Positions 18,784 to 25,652 of a DNA stretch of 64,000 bases are shown piece after piece. A program made the position numbers and the translations under genes. The first letter of the stretch is position 1, and each line of letters starts with the position of its first letter. The DNA is from Zhongshania antarctica (GTDB lineage Bacteria > Pseudomonadota > Gammaproteobacteria > Pseudomonadales > Spongiibacteraceae), in assembly GCF_014202945.1 (NCBI RefSeq), contig NZ_JACHHW010000010.1, forward strand, positions 1-64,000, read 5' to 3'. Below the pieces are notes generated by a model that worked only from the letters and a program-made list of their open reading frames with translations, was not told the origin of the DNA and searched no databases.

Positions 18784-19737
18784 TCAATGACTAAAAATTG
18801 CTTCAATCGCATGATGATAACTGTCTACGCTCAAAAGGCAGGAAGCCAAAAGTACGCACAGAAATACAACAAACAAGGATAAGGGGAAACCGCGGCCTGG
18901 TTCAGACCTCAGCTGATAATGAACGCGCGCTTCAATTTCAGACGCATAGAAATGACAAGACAAGGGACTGGGAAATTGCTGTTGATTTCGCGACAAACGG
19001 CATAGTTTTATCACGGTACTAGCAACTGTGGTGCCACCCGATCCGCCTCCAGCCGCATAATCATCTGCAGCCAGCTCCAGGCATAAAGAAAATTCGCGGC
19101 GTAACCGGTGGCTAATGACTGGCAGATAAAACGCGGCAAGAAAGGAAAAAGACCACTTCCGTAAAGGGTCAAGCCGCAGCTGGTGGGCGAGTTCATGGCG
19201 AGAAACGATGTCATTTTCAGCCGCAGATAATTGTGCCTGCAAGGCAGGACTGATGAAAACTTTAGGCCGGAAAAGACCAGCGGTGAACGCATAAATCACC
19301 GTAGAGCCCAAACTACTATTTTTAGTAAAACCATCAAGGCTAAGCAGCGCACCAAGGGCAGACCGATGCTTAAGCAATTGGTGAGTATGACGAACTATCG
19401 CTAGGAAAAACGTCGCGGCAAATAGAAGTACCAGCACGCTATGCCAGCTATAAAAGTTGAAAACATTAATATGGTGCCAATGGGTAAGCGCCAAGAACCA
19501 CGAGGGCATAGCAACGGCAGAATCGGGCATCAGCACAACGCTTGTAACGCTTAGAGCAACAAGCCAAGGGATCAAAACAAATGACCACAACACCCATTGG
19601 CGAGCGCCTGCGGATAGTTTGACTCGCCACCGCTCAGTAGTTCGAAAAACTAAAGAAAGAATTAGGGCGCAATAGAAAAACACCGATGCGGCAATAAACA
19701 CGCTATTTAGGGTAATTGCATAGCCGCCGACAAGCAT
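18784..19737 (-). CDS. M56-family (BlaR1-like) membrane metallopeptidase
   Basis: Four or so N-terminal hydrophobic segments precede a cytoplasmic zinc-protease motif HELAH at 181-185, with the third ligand in ELAAD (E221). A further hydrophobic segment lies near the C-terminus (FVVFLCVLLASCLLS). In BlaR1/MecR1 this enzyme leads to cleavage of the BlaI/MecI repressor. Here the extracellular penicillin-binding sensor is missing (317 residues in all). It follows the BlaI-like gene by 2 bp and precedes czcC, so it probably senses metal or envelope stress. Confidence 0.85.
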   Translation of the reverse strand: MLVGGYAITLNSVFIAASVFFYCALILSLVFRTTERWRVKLSAGARQWVLWSFVLIPWLVALSVTSVVLMPDSAVAMPSWFLALTHWHHINVFNFYSWHSVLVLLFAATFFLAIVRHTHQLLKHRSALGALLSLDGFTKNSSLGSTVIYAFTAGLFRPKVFISPALQAQLSAAENDIVSRHELAHQLRLDPLRKWSFSFLAAFYLPVISHRLRREFSLCLELAADDYAAGGGSGGTTVASTVIKLCRLSRNQQQFPSPLSCHFYASEIEARVHYQLRSEPGRGFPLSLFVVFLCVLLASCLLSVDSYHHAIEAIFSH

Positions 19738-19739
19738 TC

Positions 19740-20120
19740 TTATTTCCCCGATTTATCGCTGGCGCGGCGCTGATCAATAAGCGATTCCAATGCCTGCAAT
19801 TGCGTTTCGGTCATTTCTGCTGATAGTGAACTAAACGCAGCCAGTAGCGTGTCTTCACTATCAGTGTAGTCGGCAGCGACCTCGCGCACCAACCGAGCCA
19901 GAAAAGTATCTTTGCCCATAGCTGCGCGATAAATAAAGGCATGACCTGACTTATTGCGAAACAAAAGCTTCTTTTTATATAAGCGATCAAGGGTACTTTG
20001 GATCGTGTTCAACGTCCTTACTGTATCATCCGCTAGCTCGCGATGTACCCGCTTGGCGTCTGCTTCATCAGTATCCCAAAAATACTGAAGAACTGACTTT
20101 TCCAAATTTCCCAATTGCAT
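19740..20120 (-). CDS. BlaI/MecI/CopY-family transcriptional repressor
   Basis: The 126-residue protein starts LGNLEKSVLQYFWDTDEADAK and has the winged-helix segment TLNTIQSTLDRLYKKKLL of the BlaI family, followed by a C-terminal dimerisation region (TDSEDTLLAAFSSLSAEMT). It heads the operon with an M56 peptidase and the czc genes, and is expected to repress the operon until the peptidase removes it. I could not identify a convincing BlaI operator in the short upstream gap. Confidence 0.87.
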   Translation of the reverse strand: MQLGNLEKSVLQYFWDTDEADAKRVHRELADDTVRTLNTIQSTLDRLYKKKLLFRNKSGHAFIYRAAMGKDTFLARLVREVAADYTDSEDTLLAAFSSLSAEMTETQLQALESLIDQRRASDKSGK

Positions 20121-20155
20121 GCCACATTCGACCTAGAGTTGCATAAGACTGCCAT

Positions 20156-20202
20156 AGTGCCTGCGATAAAACCGATCGTCAATCGGTTTTATCGCAGGCA
20201 CT
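20156..20202. terminator. Intrinsic terminator after the methyltransferase gene
   Basis: A perfect 21-bp inverted repeat (20156-20176 with 20182-20202) has a CGTCA loop and an AAAACCGAT/ATCGGTTTT apex. It separates the methyltransferase gene from the BlaI-headed operon, both on the minus strand. The apex sequence resembles that of the hairpin inside czcC. Confidence 0.75.
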
Positions 20203-20369
20203 GCAATGGAGACGACGGGTTAACAGGGCAAATAGACGCGGAAACGCTTGAATATGGCTGGTTAAAACAATAAATCCCCCGCTATACATAACATGGATAA
20301 ATTCAAGCCTGGCCGACCAATTTTCACAGATGACGAGCGCACTGAATTTAGTTTGGACGATTGGCCGTA

Positions 20370-20987
20370 TCAATTTGTCCGCTTGAAATGACAATAAATG
20401 AAACGCTGCATTTTTCCTATGGGCGTCTGGTGCAATTCCTCTTCGTGGCCCAATAATTCAAACTGCGCGCCTAATTCGGCGTGTAAGGTGCTTGGCGAAT
20501 AACGACGCACAGGCAGGCCGCTGCATTGTTCAGGGCCATCTTCGGAAAAAGTCGCAATGATCACGTGCCCACCTAATTTCACGCTATCTAAAACTGCCTC
20601 GACATAGCGGCGCCTATCCGCGCCCTCTATCAGAAAGTGGAATACCGCACGGTCATGCCATAAGTCGATACCCTGAGCCGGAAGGAGGTAGTGAAAGATA
20701 TTTCGTTCAATCCATTGTACTTTTTTTGAAGCTTCTCCTAGTCGTTTTTTGGCCGCGTTAAGTGCCGCCCCAGATAGATCCATAACAGTTACATTAGTAA
20801 AATTATTTTCCAGCAATGAATCTACAAGTGTCGAAGCACCGCCGCCGACATCGATTATTTGTGCCGTTTTATCAAGATTGATTTGCTGAATAATGTGCAG
20901 AGAATAGGAAGCGTGGGCCTGAAACCAACTTACCGAGTTCGTTGACATTGTTGTGTATACCGCCTCCCAATGCGCTTTAGTGTTCAT
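20370..20987 (-). CDS. SAM-dependent class I methyltransferase
   Basis: From the ATG at 20985-20987 (GAGGGGG upstream) the product is 205 residues, starting MNTKAHWEAVYTTMSTNSVSWF. The SAM-binding motif is IIDVGGGASTLVDSLL, followed by the acidic motif VTVMDLSG and WHDRAVFHFL. The family includes small-molecule methyltransferases of the thiopurine/tellurite type (TPMT/TehB-like). A longer frame reaches 21077 without a ribosome site. The substrate is unknown; a role in metalloid methylation would suit the island but is a guess. Confidence 0.82.
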   Translation of the reverse strand: MNTKAHWEAVYTTMSTNSVSWFQAHASYSLHIIQQINLDKTAQIIDVGGGASTLVDSLLENNFTNVTVMDLSGAALNAAKKRLGEASKKVQWIERNIFHYLLPAQGIDLWHDRAVFHFLIEGADRRRYVEAVLDSVKLGGHVIIATFSEDGPEQCSGLPVRRYSPSTLHAELGAQFELLGHEEELHQTPIGKMQRFIYCHFKRTN

Positions 20988-21084
20988 AAAGGCCCCCTCA
21001 TCGAATTTTAAAAACTCTTTTGGCGCACTACCTTCAAGTAAATACCCATCCGTACAACTATATCTCGCGCTTACCAATATTCAC

Positions 21085-22413
21085 TTAGTTAAACGTTTTT
21101 GAAACCGCCAGAGTTATTTCGTTGCGCTGGTAGCTATAAGCATCAAAGTTGGAGTCGTTATTCCAATGCGTCGCTTCAAGCCTTGTCGACCAGCCGCGAC
21201 TGAGCTGATAGCGAACGCCGACTTGAGTACTCCAGCGCTTATCGTCCCTTTCCGCCTCTAAAGCGCCCGCGCGAATTTCTTGCTCGTCATAGCGACTTAT
21301 ACGGTAATCACCCGAAAACTCGGCAGTTAGGTTTGTAACCAGAGGTAAGCTAGCGTGCAGAGAAAACGTATGTTGCAGCGGTGACGCACTAAAGCGCTCA
21401 CTTATCGCACCAGTACTATCGGTGGTAATTAATTGATTGCGATCATTAAGATTCAACTCATAGCCAACACGCCAACGCAGCGACGCGAAAGTGTCGTTGT
21501 AGCGCATGCGCAGTTGCATTCGCTCGCCTGATAAATAGTCATAGCCGTTGCCATCGTCGCCGTTGACCGTTTCCAGCGCGATACGGGTATCAATATACGC
21601 GGACGGCAACGAATATTGTGCATTTAACGCAGCGTTGATGCTGTTCTGAATGGTATCGCCACCAATGTCGAGTTGGCTTGCCGTTAATTGATAGTCTAGG
21701 CGCCATGCGCGCAGCAACTGTATATACCCTACACCAATACCCAGATTGGTGGCGTCTTCATCATTCACGTCAGCGTAGCGTCGAATATAGCCAGTGCCAC
21801 TGATGTAGCCACCTTGCTTCGCATCGCCGCCAAAATGATACCGGCCGTACAAGAGCGTACCTAAGAAATTGTCGCCATCACGCTCCACCGCGAGGTTACT
21901 CGTTTCATCGACCAGCTGTGGATTGCTGTCGTTACCAACAAGAGCTTCTAAATAAACGATGTACGGGACGATGGCGCTGTCGCGCAAACCCAGCTTACGT
22001 TCTGCAAGTCGCCGCAGTGTTTCCGTCGTGGCAATATTCCGTGACTTTTCAAACCACTTTGCAGCATCGGCTTGATTCCCACGCTTTTCTTCGACGAGGC
22101 CCATATTGTAATAACTCAGCGAGGCCAACTTTTCTGAACGGCTAGCCTCTCCAAATGCGGTGAGGGCTGCTGAATAACGACCTTGCTTGAAATAGGCCAC
22201 GCCAAGATTATGGTAGAGTGCGGCGGAGGTTTTACCGGCTTTTTTAGCTTGTAGGAAGCGCTCTACTGCTTGGGCGTAGTCCCCGGCTTTAGACGAGACC
22301 ACACCCTGTTTAAATGCATCATTCGCTGTGGTCGAGGCGAATACAGAATGAGGCGACATTGCCGCGATGGCGATGGCCAACGCTGCGAAATACTTCGGTG
22401 AGGTCAACGGCAT
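21085..22413 (-). CDS. TPR plus beta-barrel outer-membrane protein (Slam/DUF560-like architecture)
   Basis: A signal peptide (AALAIAIAAMSPHSVFA) is followed by TPR repeats at about 30-150 (for example AALYHNLGVAYFKQGRYSAAL and LSYYNMGLVEEKRGNQADAA). From about 150 to the C-terminus alternating strands form a beta-barrel ending in LAVSKTFN, with a terminal aromatic two residues from the end. The segment VGNDSNPQLV at the junction resembles the start of barrels in Slam-type translocators. It lies behind the sigma/anti-sigma genes and two small secreted proteins, so it may export or display them. The family call is uncertain. Confidence 0.65.
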   Translation of the reverse strand: MPLTSPKYFAALAIAIAAMSPHSVFASTTANDAFKQGVVSSKAGDYAQAVERFLQAKKAGKTSAALYHNLGVAYFKQGRYSAALTAFGEASRSEKLASLSYYNMGLVEEKRGNQADAAKWFEKSRNIATTETLRRLAERKLGLRDSAIVPYIVYLEALVGNDSNPQLVDETSNLAVERDGDNFLGTLLYGRYHFGGDAKQGGYISGTGYIRRYADVNDEDATNLGIGVGYIQLLRAWRLDYQLTASQLDIGGDTIQNSINAALNAQYSLPSAYIDTRIALETVNGDDGNGYDYLSGERMQLRMRYNDTFASLRWRVGYELNLNDRNQLITTDSTGAISERFSASPLQHTFSLHASLPLVTNLTAEFSGDYRISRYDEQEIRAGALEAERDDKRWSTQVGVRYQLSRGWSTRLEATHWNNDSNFDAYSYQRNEITLAVSKTFN

Positions 22414-22442
22414 AGTACATCCTCAATCACTTATTATAATAA

Positions 22443-22488
22443 AAACACCGCGACCGAGATTGCGGTGTTTCGCTACACAAGTGTAGCG
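22443..22488 (-). terminator. Two adjacent hairpins between the small secreted gene and the barrel gene
   Basis: AAACACCGC (22443-22451) pairs with GCGGTGTTT (22462-22470), and immediately after CGCTACAC (22471-22478) pairs with GTGTAGCG (22481-22488). On the minus strand the second-read stem is followed by a T-rich run (GTTTTTATT), so it can act as an intrinsic terminator or attenuator before the barrel gene. Confidence 0.6.
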
Positions 22489-22519
22489 TGAAATTTCTTA
22501 GTAGCATCGCTATTATACG

Positions 22520-22843
22520 CTAGCGATTATTCTGTGGGCTTGGCACGTTTATATCTGGGCGATTACTTTGGCCACCACCATTTTCTCTGGCATCTTGTGA
22601 ACGCTGGGCACCCTGCTGGCTGCCTTGCTGGCGCGCTTGATTGGAGTTTTCCATGCCATTACCCGAATTGTCACGGGCTTGTTCAGCCGCCTGGATAGGC
22701 AATGATATTTCATTAATAAAGCTGTCTTCTGAGAAGGCTTCATTTTCAATAATGGTTAATGTAACGTCCAATTCCTCGGCTGCATATGAGGGCAGAGCAA
22801 CGAGATAAAGAAAAGTTGGCAATAGTAATAGGCGCATTTTCAT
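22520..22843 (-). CDS. Small secreted NQARQ-motif protein 1
   Basis: A clear Sec signal peptide (LLLLPTFLYLVALPSYA) is followed by a mature chain of about 85 residues. The C-terminal half is rich in Gln, Asn, Gly and Arg and contains GME-x2-NQARQ-x-G and then ARENGG. The same pattern occurs in the next protein upstream (22899-23339). No Cys, no domain I recognise, and probably disordered. It is transcribed with, or after attenuation from, the sigma factor operon. Confidence 0.7.
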   Translation of the reverse strand: MKMRLLLLPTFLYLVALPSYAAEELDVTLTIIENEAFSEDSFINEISLPIQAAEQARDNSGNGMENSNQARQQGSQQGAQRSQDARENGGGQSNRPDINVPSPQNNR

Positions 22844-22857
22844 AATCGAAATCCTCT

Positions 22858-22887
22858 AAAAGAAAAGTGGCGCGCAATGCGCACCAC
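22858..22887 (-). terminator. Hairpin with U-run after small secreted protein 2
   Basis: GTGGCGCGC and GCGCACCAC (22867-22887) form a GC-rich stem with G-T pairs; on the minus strand it is followed by TTTTCTTTT. It lies just after the stop at 22899 and before the ATG at 22843, so it can terminate or attenuate between the two small secreted genes. Confidence 0.6.
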
Positions 22888-22898
22888 GCTTCTATATC

Positions 22899-23339
22899 TT
22901 AACGTTCAGGGCGACCACCGGGACGATTAGTTGCGGCTTCTGGAGCCTCTGGACGGTTAGTTGCCGCTTCTGGTGCATCGGGACGTCCGCCATTATTGCG
23001 GGCTTGTTCTGCACGCTCACGACCAAAATCAGCGCCACGCTGGCGGGCTTGATTCGCAGTTTCCATGCCTTTTGCAGAGCTCAAGCGACCTTGCTCAGAT
23101 GCTGAGGCAGGTAGGGCGAGCATCCGCTCTTCGGAAGCCATTTCTTCGTCTTCGACTGCTTCCATGGTGCCGTCATCTTCTACTTCTACAACGGTATTGT
23201 CATCAGTAGACTCTACCACCGTGCTGTCGTCAGCTGTTGTTTCAACTGGATCAGTAGTTGATTCCTCTTGAGCATAGGAAATAAGGGGCAAGGCAGTAAG
23301 TCCAAGAGCAAGTGCAAATATAGTCAGTGTGTTTTTCAT
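22899..23339 (-). CDS. Small secreted acidic NQARQ-motif protein 2
   Basis: I chose ATG at 23337-23339, giving the signal peptide MKNTLTIFALALGLTALPLI; an upstream in-frame start at 23357 would add six residues. The mature N-terminal half is very acidic and Thr/Val-rich (TTADDSTVVESTDD, VEVEDDGTMEAVEDEE). The C-terminal half contains GME-x2-NQARQ-x-G, ARNNGG and a short tandem repeat PEAATNRP. The NQARQ/NGG block is shared with the neighbouring 22520-22843 protein. Function unknown. Confidence 0.7.
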   Translation of the reverse strand: MKNTLTIFALALGLTALPLISYAQEESTTDPVETTADDSTVVESTDDNTVVEVEDDGTMEAVEDEEMASEERMLALPASASEQGRLSSAKGMETANQARQRGADFGRERAEQARNNGGRPDAPEAATNRPEAPEAATNRPGGRPER

Positions 23340-23365
23340 ATTAATTACCTCTAACATTATGGCGC

Positions 23366-24043
23366 TTAGGCCGTAAACCCACGGGTGGCGCGCAAAGTCG
23401 CACCTGCAGGGTATGAGTGCGTATCGGCCTGAATGCCAATGCGCATGATTTGATGTTTACCGCTGTGTTCGATACGAAGTACTAACTCAGTGTTCAAATT
23501 GTCTTTGTTGGCGATAAGCGGAAGCGTTAGCCGGTTGTCGCCTTTTTGTAGTGATGCAGTCCAACGTAGCTCGCGCTGATCAGGGTAGCCCGCTAATTGC
23601 ACTCCGTCGGGGAGCTCCAATGTCAAAACCGCATCGTTCATCGTCGATAAACTGGAAAGCGCGAACGTGACATCTTTGGCTTCAGCAAACGTTAGCGATA
23701 CCCACTGCTGCTTAACTCCGTCATCATCACTAAAAGGCGCATTGCTTGAGCGGTCCAGAAATAGCGCCCCGGTAATGGCCAAACACAGCAGTGATGCGGC
23801 TATGCCGAACTGCAGAGCACCGCTGCGCTTTTTGATGGGTGCCCCTAATAAAATTGGTAATGCCTCAGGCATTTTTGGCGCCGACAATTGGCTTAGCGCC
23901 GCGATAATGCGCTGCGCACGTTTTGCCTCAGCCTGACATCTTGCGCAGCTATCTAAATGATCCTCGAACGCTTTTAGCTGCACTGCGGATAATTCTCCGT
24001 CCAGCCAGTTGTCGAGTTGATTGTCGCAAATATCGCAGTTCAT
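23366..24043 (-). CDS. Zinc-finger anti-sigma factor
   Basis: The N-terminus has the ZAS/zf-HC2 motif: C3, C6, then H29-x3-C33-x2-C36 within a helical cytoplasmic domain. One membrane segment is at about 77-96 (LQFGIAASLLCLAITGALFL). The periplasmic part of about 125 residues is beta-rich (VLTLELPDGVQLAGYPDQREL, LPLIANKDNLNTELVLRIEH). It should hold the ECF sigma factor encoded just upstream until a periplasmic signal arrives. An ECF-type promoter overlaps the end of the sigma gene directly ahead of it. Confidence 0.88.
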   Translation of the reverse strand: MNCDICDNQLDNWLDGELSAVQLKAFEDHLDSCARCQAEAKRAQRIIAALSQLSAPKMPEALPILLGAPIKKRSGALQFGIAASLLCLAITGALFLDRSSNAPFSDDDGVKQQWVSLTFAEAKDVTFALSSLSTMNDAVLTLELPDGVQLAGYPDQRELRWTASLQKGDNRLTLPLIANKDNLNTELVLRIEHSGKHQIMRIGIQADTHSYPAGATLRATRGFTA

Positions 24044-24065
24044 AATTTGTCCTCTTACCCTTTAC

Positions 24066-24090
24066 ACGACTGAGGTGCTTAAAAGGTTGC
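24066..24090 (-). promoter_or_regulatory. ECF-type promoter ahead of the anti-sigma gene
   Basis: On the minus strand GCAACC (24085-24090) and CGT (24066-24068) are separated by 16 bp, the -35 and -10 layout of ECF promoters. It lies in the last codons of the sigma gene. The block GATGCAACCTTTT is identical to the one upstream of the sigma gene, which supports autoregulation by the same factor. Confidence 0.65.
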
Positions 24091-24633
24091 ATCAACCAGA
24101 AAAAAACGAAGTGATTTTCTCGCGCGGTGAAGTCGTGACTTCAATGTGCCGAGTGGCTCCTGCAGAATATTTTCCAGTTCAGTCAATGACATACCCTCAA
24201 CATCATGCAAAATCACAAGGTCTCTTTGGTTCACGGGAAGTGATTCCAGCGCAGTTTGCAATTGTTGTTGGAGTTGCTCATTTTGCGCCTGGTCGGCGGG
24301 GCCCGCAGCGCTATCCACTAGTTGGTCAGTAAAATCTGTGTCGTCAGCGCTGGTGATGGTTGAAAACGTCACCGGCTGCAACTTGGTACGGCGATAACCG
24401 TCGACAAAAAGGTTGTAGAGCGAACGTTTTAACCATGTTTGCGGGGAATCGAGCTTGTCCAGCTGATTAGGCTTGCTTAAAAATTTCGCTGCGAGTTCTT
24501 GAATTAAGTCTTCGCTGTCCGCTTGATTACCGGACAGACGGAAAGCCATCCGGTAAAGATCGGGTAAGTGGCTATTCAAGATGTCGTCTGCGGATGATCT
24601 CGACTTGCGCCGCCAAGACAGAATATTTGCCAT
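24079..24633 (-). CDS. ECF-type RNA polymerase sigma factor
   Basis: The 184-residue protein has sigma region 2 at about 18-85 (LPDLYRMAFRLSGNQADSEDLIQE, then TWLKRSLYNLFVDGYRR) and region 4 at about 125-178 (LESLPVNQRDLVILHDVEGMSLTELENIL, then GTLKSRLHRARKSL). Regions 1.1 and 3 are absent, as in ECF factors. It is 35 bp ahead of its anti-sigma factor. It is expected to activate its own promoter and the cassette downstream. Confidence 0.92.
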   Translation of the reverse strand: MANILSWRRKSRSSADDILNSHLPDLYRMAFRLSGNQADSEDLIQELAAKFLSKPNQLDKLDSPQTWLKRSLYNLFVDGYRRTKLQPVTFSTITSADDTDFTDQLVDSAAGPADQAQNEQLQQQLQTALESLPVNQRDLVILHDVEGMSLTELENILQEPLGTLKSRLHRARKSLRFFLVDATF

Positions 24634-24710
24634 AAAAGCAGTAAACCCAGTTGTTATGATTGCGCCGATTAAGCTTACTTGACTGTTTTGCGCTAGCTTA
24701 TATCACTATC

Positions 24711-24735
24711 ACGAATGAGATAGGCAAAAGGTTGC
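24711..24735 (-). promoter_or_regulatory. ECF-type promoter of the sigma factor gene
   Basis: GCAACC (24730-24735) and CGT (24711-24713) on the minus strand are 16 bp apart, followed by a 78-bp leader to the sigma start. It shares GATGCAACCTTTT and a CGTG -10 with the promoter at 24066-24090. Confidence 0.65.
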
Positions 24736-24919
24736 ATCAAATTTAACGAAAATCGCTTATGGGCTGGCTGGCTTTCCATCCCGGCTATTGCGCCGCCATC
24801 ATCCGCCCCGCGCTAGACAAAAGCTTGGAAGATGCTAACAGAGGCGGTGGTACAAAAACCGGGGGCTAGCGTCACGTCGCTTAGGATATCAATGGTATAC
24901 GCTAAAGTGCCAAGCCTCA

Positions 24920-25090
24920 GCCTCAGTACACCCGAGGGCAAACACACGGTATGTCTTGCAAAAAAGGAAGCAATTAGCAAGGATTACACTATCTAAAAAA
25001 TACATTACCCAGAGCGACTAATTAGGCCCTAGGTTTGCGAATTGAATAGCGTAATTTTCCATAATTGTTTTCCTTATTGCAAGACATACC
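24920..25090. mobile_element. MITE-like element, copy 1
   Basis: GGTATGTCTTGCAA starting at 24948 and its reverse complement ending at 25090 are terminal inverted repeats that continue as AAGGAA/TTCCTT and imperfectly further in. That defines a 143-bp non-coding unit. A stretch of 120 bp from 24920 recurs with substitutions at 27887-28014. No transposase is inside. No target duplication could be seen. Confidence 0.55.
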
Positions 25091-25158
25091 TGGTGGGCAC
25101 TTTGCTCAATAAAATCCGATTTTGATACGGCAATCCGTTGGCACACAAGAAATAGATT

Positions 25159-25180
25159 CCTCACTTCGGTGAGGTTTTTT
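25159..25180 (+). terminator. Small terminator hairpin
   Basis: CCTCAC and GTGAGG enclose a TTCG tetraloop-type sequence and are followed by TTTTTT on the plus strand. It is well formed but has no obvious upstream gene on that strand, so it may belong to a small RNA or to the mobile element remnant. Confidence 0.55.
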
Positions 25181-25374
25181 GTGCAGCGTTAATCATCAGG
25201 TTTAAATTCCTACTTTGAGTTGTGGATATTATTTATCCAAAGAACAGTAGCTATTGATACTCGCGCTTCCCTATTACTTTGTCCCTCTGATCAAAGCTCG
25301 GGCCTATGGGTTAAAAAATCAACGTGTTAATAGGAAAGGCTCTACGACTCAAAAGCCTTGACGACTTGGGCACA

Positions 25375-25454
25375 GCGACTGACCGCTAATGTGACGCAAG
25401 AGCCAGACACCTTAGCGGTCAGGCTGTATTTCTTTAACCGGTAAAAAGCGGACG
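25375..25454 (+). repeat. 80-bp dispersed element, copy C
   Basis: It begins GC plus GACTGACCGCTAATGTGAC (25377-25395) and ends GGTAAAAAGCGGACG (25440-25454), with 44 bp between, exactly the arrangement of the inverted copy at 1781-1860. The internal part also repeats TTAGCGGTCA. No coding sense found. Confidence 0.55.
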
Positions 25455-25652
25455 GCCAAACACACACAATCCAATAAAGGTCGTAGGTTTTCATAGAGGC
25501 GATCATAATACTTCTAGCCAGGTGACCAAATTCACTATGCCACTACACCATGCTTGGAAGCACCTGGAGTACTAATAAACAGATTCCGATTGCGCTTCTT
25601 CTTAGCGACAAATATTTAAGTAAAGTAGATGTATGTACTGTGGGTCGGCGGT

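Larger units (their letters stand above)
24634..25652. other. Long intergenic region (1 kb)
   Basis: No supported gene is seen in this stretch. It contains the ECF promoter at 24711, the MITE-like unit at 24920-25090, a short hairpin CCTCAC-TTCG-GTGAGG followed by a T-run at about 25159-25180, and copy C of the dispersed 80-bp element at 25375. Confidence 0.6.

Noticed and set aside
20121-20155. BlaI operator upstream of the BlaI-like gene
   Set aside because: Only a weak imperfect dyad (ATGCCA/TTGCAT) was seen; it does not fit the known BlaI operator well enough.
22899-22980. Tandem repeat at the 3' end of the secreted acidic gene as a CRISPR-like or regulatory repeat
   Set aside because: Only two units, in frame, encoding PEAATNRP twice; it is an ordinary coding repeat.
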